From Diadema setosum (taxonomy: Eukaryota > Echinodermata > Echinoidea > Diadematoida > Diadematidae): 64,000 bases of DNA. Every line of letters starts with the position of its first letter. The stretch's first letter is position 1. The stretch is from the NCBI GenBank assembly GCA_033980235.1, contig CM067062.1:7419900-7483899 (forward strand), read 5' to 3'. Positions 55,975-64,000 of the stretch are shown piece by piece. Under the pieces are notes generated by a model. That model was given only the letters and a program-made list of their open reading frames with translations, did no database searches and was not told the origin of the DNA. Position numbers and translations under genes: made by a program.

Positions 55975-56957
55975 CACTGAGCGGCGAACGTTTGCGAACG
56001 TAGCGAATTTGAGATTTCGCCAGGGTTCGGAAAGGGTTGCTATTTTGAAGGTTCGTTAACAGTTGCAAGAAAGTTCGCAAACGGTTTTTAAAGTCGCAAG
56101 CAGTTTTTCTTGTCGCAAAGAAATTTTGAACATGTGCAAAATTTCTTTGCGAATTTGTATTTTCGTTAACAGATGCCAACATTCGCAAAACACTGGTAAG
56201 AATATACGCAAACGGTCGTAATACGGTGTCGCTAACATTTTTATTTGATTCGCCACTGCTAGCGAACAAGTAACCATAATGGTTCCTATATAAAAGCTCC
56301 TTAAACGGGCAAGGTTCCACTCTAAGAAAGTTCTTGAAGCTCTGGACATCTCCATCATGTAATTGCTTCAAAAGCTTTTCATATTGACCACACATAGTCT
56401 GTCCTCTGAAACAACCACTATCTGATCCAAAACAGTCTTTCTTTTCTTCTTCCTTTCTTGTTTTTCATCATCTTCTTTCTCTTAATCTGCACGATATCTG
56501 TCGCAGCAGCCAGGCAAAGCAGCTCGTTGAGCCTCTTCTTGGCAGAAATTCATTTTAATATTCTGGAAATCCATCTCGAACGGTCGTCACAAGAGATATG
56601 AATGCAGAGGAAGTTTGTACGTTCGTTTTATGGGTCTGACTATACATAATGGCCTGGTACTTTTCCAGGTCCCAAGACATTCGCAAATTGTCGCAAGGGA
56701 TTTGCAAACAGTTGCTAATATTTCCAAAACTGTCCCTAAAATGTGTAAAACTGTCGCTAATAGTCGCCACCTGTGTTTCGCAAACACTTTCGCAAACACT
56801 CACTCAAGTGTTGCTAATTGTCACTTAACATCGCTAAAAGTCGCTAACTGTCGCTAATGGCAGAAGCGAACCTTGATTTTTCGCAAACATTCGTCAGAAA
56901 AGTTGGCAAATCTGAAATTCGCTACGTTCGCAAACGTTCGCCGCTCAGTGAGATACC
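55970..56957. mobile_element. TCGC-rich inverted-repeat element
   Basis: Ends GGTATCACTGAGCGGCGAAC and GTTCGCCGCTCAGTGAGATACC, with pairing for about 40 bases. The interior has dozens of TTCGCAAAC, GTCGCTAA and TGCAAA words, about 10-11 bp apart near 56764-56851. It overlaps the right end of the previous element by a few bases. No gene. Confidence 0.75.
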
Positions 56958-56961
56958 AGCT

Positions 56962-57975
56962 TTAACCCTATAAAGCCCAAGGGGGGGGGGGGGGGGGCAC
57001 ATTGTGCCCCCCCCCCCTACCAAATTTTCGTTCGCCACTCCTACACACTTTACCCGATTTCCACCAAATTTGGTGACTTTTCCTAAAATCTTATTGCGAA
57101 CATTTTGATATATAATTTAGCTATGTCTGATATTGCTGGTTGCCATGGCAACCGTAAACTGACAACCATGTTCATCAGATTTTGCATGTTTTTCTGTTCA
57201 AATTTCAATCAACAATATAATAATGAATGAAATGAGGGTTTTCTTGGCTGTAATTTGCTAAAGGACCAAAATGTGAAGTAATTATGGTCGAATATTACCC
57301 TGAAATGGTCTTCTTATTAGTTCCCTTATTTTTATATGATGTAGGCTTCAAACAATAGATATAATAGAAATAATCTAAAATACAGCATTTTCAAAGACTA
57401 CCCTTTTATTTTGTGACATTATCACACGAGTTTTGCCTGTAATATCACTTGTAGATAATACACTTGTATTATCAATCTGCAAACTCAGAATTCCAATACT
57501 ATGGAAATATTAGATGTGATACCAATATTTGTACCTATCCCAAGCAATACATCATAGGTTTCATATGTTTCTTTATATTGTAATGAATAGCGCCCCCACA
57601 TGTTGACCTTGAGAAATTTTAACCATAACAAATAATGAAGGTTGACTTGCTTTTCCTTTGTGCCAAATGTGAAAATGATTGATATAAAGTAAAAACATAT
57701 ACACATGGGATAAAGAAATATAAAGAAAAAATATGATTTTAGCATATTTCCTATGTATTTCTTTGTATTTTGGAAAATAGTGCCCTCAGTAGGTGACCTT
57801 GAGAAATTTCAAATGTTGGGTCATGTAGAGTATGAGTTGCTCTACCCATGTGCCAAATATGACGGTGATACATCATATACTAAAAAAGTTATATAGGGGG
57901 GGCACAATGTGCCCCCCCCCCCCCCCCCCCTTGGGCTTGGAAGGGGTCAAAATAGCTTGGGCTTTATAGGGTTAA
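56962..57975 (+). mobile_element. piggyBac-like element copy A7
   Basis: TTAA flanks. Ends CCCTATAAAGCCCAAG and its complement. Hairpin core GCACATTGTGC at the left and GCACAATGTGC at the right, within long G and C runs. The interior differs from A4-A6 and contains GAGAAATTT-A and GTGCCAAAT-TGA duplications. 1,014 bp, so a separate subfamily. Confidence 0.85.
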
Positions 57976-59472
57976 AGCAGCATGACGCAAGTAACGTAGG
58001 CCTACGTACGTGGTAGGGACCGCGAAAAGAAGACCAGCCCAGCATGTTTTTGCAGCTAGGCTACCAAGGGCATTAAGGAGAATTGGAACAACTAAGCACC
58101 AAGGAGCCCCACTACTAAAATACCTGTATTTCGTAAAATTCGAGACCCTATTTCAGGATTTATGGGAAATTGAAAAATACCCTTGATTTGTCTTATTCGG
58201 GAAAAGATACACCCCCACCCCACCCCCACCCCCAACTGAATATGTGTATAAGCTATTATACGTTGGGGCCCAACGTACACGTATACACCTTGGAGGAAAA
58301 CAATTTTCATCAAATTTTCACATACAACTTCTTACACACTTGTCATCTTATGTTTTCATGAAGGCAGAAAAGTTGTGGGATCTGCAAATAGTATCATATA
58401 TCAAAACAATCAGAGGCGTATGTATACAACCTGTAGTTAATACAAGGCATATATTAGGCCCTAAATATTTGCAGATAGTCAGGGCTCAGGGGTATATATA
58501 GGGTCTACATATCGACCTAAAACTTTGTGTTACTGCCTCTGTTTTCCTTCACTGCTCGTAGTCGCGATGGGCAGCTGTATCATACAGCTTCTTGCAGGCC
58601 TCCATGCCATGGAAGTCTGGATCATTCTTCCTGGCCGGTCATCTACAGAGAAGTCACATCTTTCGGCTTTCTTGCCCGAATACAATTCTTGATTCTTGAT
58701 TTTTTTTTTTCCCCTTAGGCTCTCTGTGGAGTTAATTGTAACTGTATGCTATTTTCTTGTGCCGTTTAACGAGTTTCATGATAATTCTGAGCCAGTGTCA
58801 GACTGAAAGACACAATTCTGACATGCACAGAATCAGGTTTAGAGATAAGCTTTTCAGGGTTAAGAAGTCACACATAACTTTCATCCTATACGATATGTTT
58901 GAATACGCCATTCTCATGCTCGGGGGACTGGATCCTTCTTACATCCATTGACTGATGCAGAACGTACAACTCATACATTTTCTATGCATTTCATTTTATT
59001 ACGGAACAATATCCATATGAGCAATGAGCGACAGCTGATATCCTTTCTTCTGGAATGATTTCAGGCTTCAGCGACTTTACTGTTGATAACACATGAGCAT
59101 TAATCGTAAACTGTTATGATGCGCCTTTACATTTTTTTTTTTCGACTGCAACCCATGCATCCGAGTTACTACAACATATTTGAGAGAACCTGCATGTGTA
59201 TGTTTGTTTTGGTTTTGATTTCAAGTATCATTATCACTTTACACATCAAGGAAAAACTATAACAGAGCTATCATATACCTCGAAGATACAATATTCGGAG
59301 GCCATGGATACGCCGGTAAATGGATATAGGCAATGTTAATAACCATTGTTAGAACTATACAGAAGTGAGATCGCAAGTTTGTTAGTCTAGAGCAATGTCC
59401 ATGAACGAGTGGTGATAAAATCTATCACAGACACACATTATTATCGCACGCATCTCGAGTCTTGTTATACAT
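57976..59472. other. Intergenic, no gene recognised
   Basis: No coding similarity. 58527-58600 is loosely repeated at 60030-60110 (CTGCCTCTGTTTTCCTTCAC versus CTGTCTCTATTTTTCTTGAC), probably an old dispersed repeat. Confidence 0.5.
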
Positions 59473-59749
59473 TACTCTAAAAAAAAAAAAAAAAATCGAG
59501 TGAAAATATTCACTCTTGAAGGAGTGATTACAAAAAAGAGTGAATTTCGAGTGAAAATGTTCTCACTCATTTTGGAGTGACCTCAGGGATCACTCGAAGA
59601 TTTTGGAGTGATCCCTGAGGTCACTCTAAAATGAGTGAAAATGGACATTTTCACTCGAAATTCACTCCAATTTCACTCGAAATTCACTCTTTTTTTGTAC
59701 TCACTCCTTCAAGAGTGAATATTTTCACTCGATTTTTTTTTAGAGAGTA
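59473..59749. mobile_element. GAGTGA-rich hairpin MITE
   Basis: TACTCTAAAAA... at the left mirrors TTTTTAGAGAGTA at the right. Arms of about 130 bp are nearly perfect and made largely of GAGTGAA/TTCACTC words. The central palindrome is GAGTGACCTCAGGGATCACT-like. Looks recent. Confidence 0.88.
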
Positions 59750-60634
59750 CGGCTACATACATATAGGCACCTGCACTTGGGGACAAAAGGTATACATCAT
59801 TGCAGAAGGGAAATATTCATAAGATTTTCAGCAATTTCTTTTACCCTGTCAACTTACATGATGATAGACATGTTGCATATAGAGGCCTATGTGTGATCTA
59901 TTAAAAACCCAAGACATAATACTCTGTGCTTGTGTAGTCCATACAAACAGTAAGTATTTGCGTATGATAAGGAGGGTAAATAGTGTACCTACCATAAAAC
60001 TTTTTGGAGTGTACCTACCATAAAACTTTGTGCTTTTTAATACTGTCTCTATTTTTCTTGACTGCCCGTGATCGCGATAAGCTGATGCAATATACGCAAC
60101 CAAACTACATGACCCTGATCCCTGCAATGGAAGAAACTGTCACTACCAAAAACCATGTCAGCGCTGCCATCAGTGAATATTTTGTAGCCATCGTCGCGAC
60201 TTCGGAAATCGGGTTCCTCTTTGGGAATTTTTTTTTTCTTCTGTGTCAACCCTATTTGATTAGTGCATTGTACCTGTTCCTTATCTTCCCTTGAGAAAAA
60301 AAAAAGAAGGAAACAACATGGGGAAATGCAAAACAAAAATAATGAAACGGGCATGAGGATAAGCTCGCTTCTTTGGAAAATGGCATCTGGCAGATGGAGG
60401 GTCAGGGAATTTGTGAATGCGTCTGAAGCTATTCATTTTGTGGTCCTTATGAGGAATACTATTTTAACCCGTGAGATGAGTCAAACTTAGTTAAATCAGT
60501 TGATAAACAGTCTGAAATAAGAAATACGTCGTAGAATCGACGGCACTTTGATATCAGGTATGATTCTTTCATTGGCTATCATATCGTACAGTATACTCGC
60601 CCCAACAACAGGGTTGGACAGTGCCTTCTGTATT

Positions 60635-60676
<42 letters not shown>

Positions 60677-61380
60677 ATGAAATGAGTCAAACGTTTCCAA
60701 ATTATGTTGGAGTATCTATGAAGTGCTTTGGTCGATGAAGTTCAAATAATCTTGTGTTGCTTTAAGTTCAACTTGTGTAAAAAGCGTTTCAAGGATGGCT
60801 CCATTAGATGGCTCCTTTAAATTTACAAACAGGAGACCCAAGTGAAGATTGTGGTCGTATGATGTATCAAAATAAATACTGGAGTGAAGAAAGGCGAAAG
60901 CTTGCTCGAGTGCCTTAACATTTTTTTTTTTTTTTTTTTTTTTGGTTATGTTACAGAAATGAGTTTTGACATGTTTCAAGGGGATAGCACCGTATAGAAA
61001 CTTGTCACGTTCATCATCGTCTTCCGGAAACGCGAAACAAATGCTTTAATGAAACGTGGCAATTATCAATACAGCTGTAGATAGCCATTTGACTGACGAG
61101 AATCAAGAATTGGCGTTGTTAGATCTCTGTCTATCTCTATCTCTAAAGTTGAAACTTTCATGCTCATGTTGTTAGAGTTGGTGGTGGCATTACGATAACG
61201 AGCGTGACCGTTCTTTGGTGTAGGGCACTGCAGTGCCTGATGACAAACCGCTGAGAGTTGTATTAATTCTCTATAACACACTCCCTTCGTTACTTTGAGC
61301 AAGATAGGCCTTTTGTCATTATTGATATTCTTTTTTTTACGCGTGTATTTTCTTCATAACCGCAAGACTGTGATTACTTT
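59750..61380. other. Upstream region of the acetyltransferase gene
   Basis: No gene seen. It contains a (CA)n tract at 60640-60672 and a poly-T run at 60920-60943. The promoter and any 5' non-coding exon of the acetyltransferase should be here, but no clear TATA box was found. Confidence 0.5.
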
Positions 61381-61462
61381 GTAATAAAGGTTCTTTATTT
61401 GCGTGACTGTGCATTCCAGGTGGGTAAATATCTCTCAGGAAGCTCCTACAAAGTTCCCAAAG

Positions 61463-62368
61463 ATGTCGGATAACGCAGAGATGACAATGGAAGAAGCTCT
61501 TTGGTTCAGTAGTGACGTCTTGGATGTGACGTCACCGGAGAGTAGGCTCAAAGCCGATCGTCCAACTTTCCTCCAGGACCTGATAGACGCCTGGATACAA
61601 CGTATACCTTTCCAGTCGGTCAGCGCGATCGCTGTGCCTCAGCATCAGCGGCACCTGCCTTCCTTTGAAGAGATAAAGAAAGACGTCTTCGCCAAAATAG
61701 GCGGACTCTGCTACGTCCATAATGTCTTCTTCTGTGTTTTCATGCAAACCTTGGGATACAACGTGACCCTTGTTACATGTGACATCAGCTTCGCAGATAG
61801 CCACGTCATCATTATGGCGCATAATCTCACTTCCGAGGGCAGTATGCACATGGTCGACGTCGGCAGCGGCTACCCCACGTTCACAGCCGTCCCGTGTGAT
61901 TTCGAGCGCGAGTCTCCCGAGTACCATGATTCATTTCTCCGCTACAGATTCGTCCGCGATGGGGACCTTATCATCCGCCAGCATCACGCCGACACCGACC
62001 CGAGGGCAGCCCTATGGCCGGACCGTGTCAAGGACGGCTGGTATTCTTTCATTTACATCCACTACAAAGAGCCAAAGAAAATATCCTACTTCGACGCCGT
62101 CATGACGCGGATTTACACCACCGTGCTGCCGTCACCTCCCTACCTGTCAAGCCCCCGCTGCATGACATGGCCCAATCGCCGCCTAGTCTGCATCAAGGAC
62201 GCCACCCTTCTGCAAGAGATCGAAAAGGGGCATGTTCAAAAGTCGTATTTCCGATCTCCAGATGAAATTGTGACAGCGTTTGCGAAACATTTTCCTGACT
62301 TTCCCGCCGATATAGTCAAGGCCACATGGGACGATGAACACGTTAAATGTGACTTTACCAAAGAATAA
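61463..62368 (+). CDS. Arylamine N-acetyltransferase-like protein
   Basis: Intronless 301-codon frame. Family role: transfer of acetyl from acetyl-CoA to arylamines or hydrazines through a Cys-His-Asp triad, in the cytosol. Seen: RIPFQSVS at 48-54 (family IPFEN-type region); Cys83 in IGGLCYVHN (family RGGxC); His114 in DSHVIIM; Asp132 in HMVDVGSGYP. Spacing Cys-His 31 and His-Asp 18 differs from human NAT (39 and 15), so the loop between the first two is short. NRRLVCIKDATLL at 238-250 fits the C-terminal domain. Length is close to the usual 290. I chose ATG 61463 (AAAG before it); the frame is open upstream to 61403 but has only a GTG there. An upstream non-coding exon is possible because an AG follows a pyrimidine run near 61365. 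Substrate cannot be told. Confidence 0.9.
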   Translation: MSDNAEMTMEEALWFSSDVLDVTSPESRLKADRPTFLQDLIDAWIQRIPFQSVSAIAVPQHQRHLPSFEEIKKDVFAKIGGLCYVHNVFFCVFMQTLGYNVTLVTCDISFADSHVIIMAHNLTSEGSMHMVDVGSGYPTFTAVPCDFERESPEYHDSFLRYRFVRDGDLIIRQHHADTDPRAALWPDRVKDGWYSFIYIHYKEPKKISYFDAVMTRIYTTVLPSPPYLSSPRCMTWPNRRLVCIKDATLLQEIEKGHVQKSYFRSPDEIVTAFAKHFPDFPADIVKATWDDEHVKCDFTKE

Positions 62369-64000
62369 TAACCAGCTCAGGTAGACAATTTAAAATGATA
62401 ATCACGTAGGAGTTGAACATTCCTACTCGTTCCAATACCTGTATTCTAAGCCAGTATGTGATGAAAAGTAGCAAGTCCAATGACAGTATATTATATATTT
62501 TTTAATTTGTTTTATTTGAGCCCGTTCCATCTAAAATTGATCACCTTGATACAACATGGGTAGTTATCGTGATCAACAGATAGGAATTAACCAATCAACT
62601 GGCCACATTTTAGTAATCCATGTTGTAATTTGCAACTTTAATCTGTAGTTTATTAAAGTTGTAAAACTTCAGGTCTGCAATGCGTATTAACCACTCATCA
62701 AAACTGGTTCATACTGATGGAAGCTTGTCATGTTGTCGTTGCGTTTGAACTCCGATCATTCCCCTATGTTAGGTGCGACGCAACATGCGTATGTATGATT
62801 TAGAATAAATGATATGATGTGACGAACTGATGTGTCTAAGCGCTTAGTGGTTATACGTAATTTGAGCTGTCATGTATATGTCTAAATTTTTGTTGGGCTA
62901 TAACTCTCGCTTTTGAGAGAGGGGCACCTCTCTGTCATCTGGTGTTATAGTCCTATTACAAGTCAATAATTATTGTAAAGCGCTGCATGTAGTTCTAGGT
63001 ATAGGTTGTTTATACATTGTATCTGACAGTGTTCCTCAAAATATCGTACCTTTCATGATGAGCTCACATTCAGTACTGTGGCTACTAGTACACGTAATAT
63101 GTTGTTACCAAGTCCGTCCACTGCTCATCCGATAAAAATACAGATATGTAGTCCTATTATTATTCGCTAAAAAATGTACCCTTCGCTGTCGAGCATGTCA
63201 GTGAGGCCCAGCAGTATTTGATAGGGTACTATGATATCATCAAACTTGTATGCCTATGAGAGTCAAAGACACACAGACTTTCACCAAATTCGCTCTTTTT
63301 CATTATTTTGTTGATAGTTGTGCCGTGATAAATGGTTAATTGATGGTATACTTAGCCGTGAATTGACCATCCCCGGTATCAGCGGTTGTTATCCGGGATG
63401 TTGTATAAAACAAATCGTGAATTTATACAGTAGAACTTCTATAAATGTGCAATGCTAACAAAATGTCGCATTCGATTATCAAAATCAAGATTCTCTATTC
63501 AACTCGGTCTCGTCTTGTGACGAAAGCGTCTAATCTGTCCACTCTCGCTAAATATTGAACCATTAACTTGGACCAGTCACTCTTTGTATCCTGTCAGCGA
63601 ACTGCCGAGGAAAAGACTATACCCAATTGGCAGTCTTTACAGGGGTATTAAAGCGAATGTAGAATGCAACACAAATAAAGCAAGTACGCTGGAGAAAAAA
63701 AAAAAAAACAGTTCAAGGCAGTCGCGTGCAGTGTATACGATGAATTGAAATAATATTCTATACTTACACATACCTAGGCTATGAACCATCAATTTACCCT
63801 GAGAATGACAAGTGGCTGTATTTCAGACTGCACTGTAAACTCAAAGCTATAATGCGAGTGTTATCATTAGGGTTTACTGTGATGAATATGATATCAATGT
63901 GAAATTTGTGGAACGTGTAATACAACCACAGAGTGATGCAATGGCTGTCCCATAAAAGGTTCCTTTATGTATTCAGATCTGTTTCATGTCGATTTGTCTT
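62369..64000. other. 3' flank of the acetyltransferase gene
   Basis: Probable 3' UTR to about 62830, then AT-rich sequence without recognisable exons or element ends. Confidence 0.5.
62804..62809 (+). terminator. Candidate poly(A) signal of the acetyltransferase gene
   Basis: AATAAA lies 436 bases past the stop codon. It is the first clean hexamer I noticed downstream, and would give a 3' UTR of about 460 bases. Position only. Confidence 0.4.

Noticed and set aside
61403..61462. N-terminal extension of the acetyltransferase
   Set aside because: The frame is open but starts at GTG. The first ATG in frame is 61463, and the family begins near there.

Overview
The window is animal nuclear DNA, AT-rich and full of transposons. 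It holds small exons with GT-AG introns, introns of up to 11 kb, CR1/L2-type LINE fragments, and several element types common in marine invertebrates. An echinoderm or another marine deuterostome is my best guess, but nothing here fixes the species.

Two protein-coding genes are supported. The first is a large gene on the minus strand. Its start codon is at 54166 and the last exon seen ends at 4796, and it continues off the left edge. I rebuilt 24 consecutive exons by hand. They join in one frame over 2,954 nt (about 985 residues) and give two [2Fe-2S] domains, a FAD domain and the first two thirds of the molybdenum domain of the xanthine dehydrogenase/aldehyde oxidase (XDH/AOX) family. The substrate pocket is not that of a xanthine dehydrogenase: the catalytic-pocket Glu is Val and the Arg is Gln. 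The flavin/NAD region is also altered, so this looks like an aldehyde-oxidase-like branch. The second gene, on the plus strand at 61463-62368, is an uninterrupted coding region for an arylamine N-acetyltransferase-like protein with a Cys-His-Asp triad. Both families act on xenobiotics and amines, but they lie about 7 kb apart in divergent orientation and there is no evidence of shared control.

Layout from left to right: a broken CR1/L2-like LINE (about 380-2750); exons 24 to 3 of the minus-strand gene with their introns (4796-32405); intron 2 (32406-43835), almost all of it one set of nested DNA transposons; exon 2; intron 1 (43894-54115), with LINE 3' fragments and tandem-repeat elements rich in AGGTCA; exon 1 and a possible TATA box near 54.2 kb; an intergenic run of unusual inverted-repeat elements (54.8-59.75 kb); the acetyltransferase gene; and unremarkable sequence to 64000.

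The most notable unexplained structures are in the repeats. (1) Three related transposons lie one inside another in intron 2. All end in GGGCAATTCC and two have clear 4-bp target duplications. Each is dotted with its own version of a GTAAC-spacer-GTTAC palindrome, and the spacer sequence differs by element. (2) A family of TTAA-flanked, piggyBac-like elements shares cores, but each copy has its own terminal code and its own sub-terminal hairpin, matched between its two ends. (3) Motif-saturated elements next to exon 1 carry a short word repeated every 10-11 bp.
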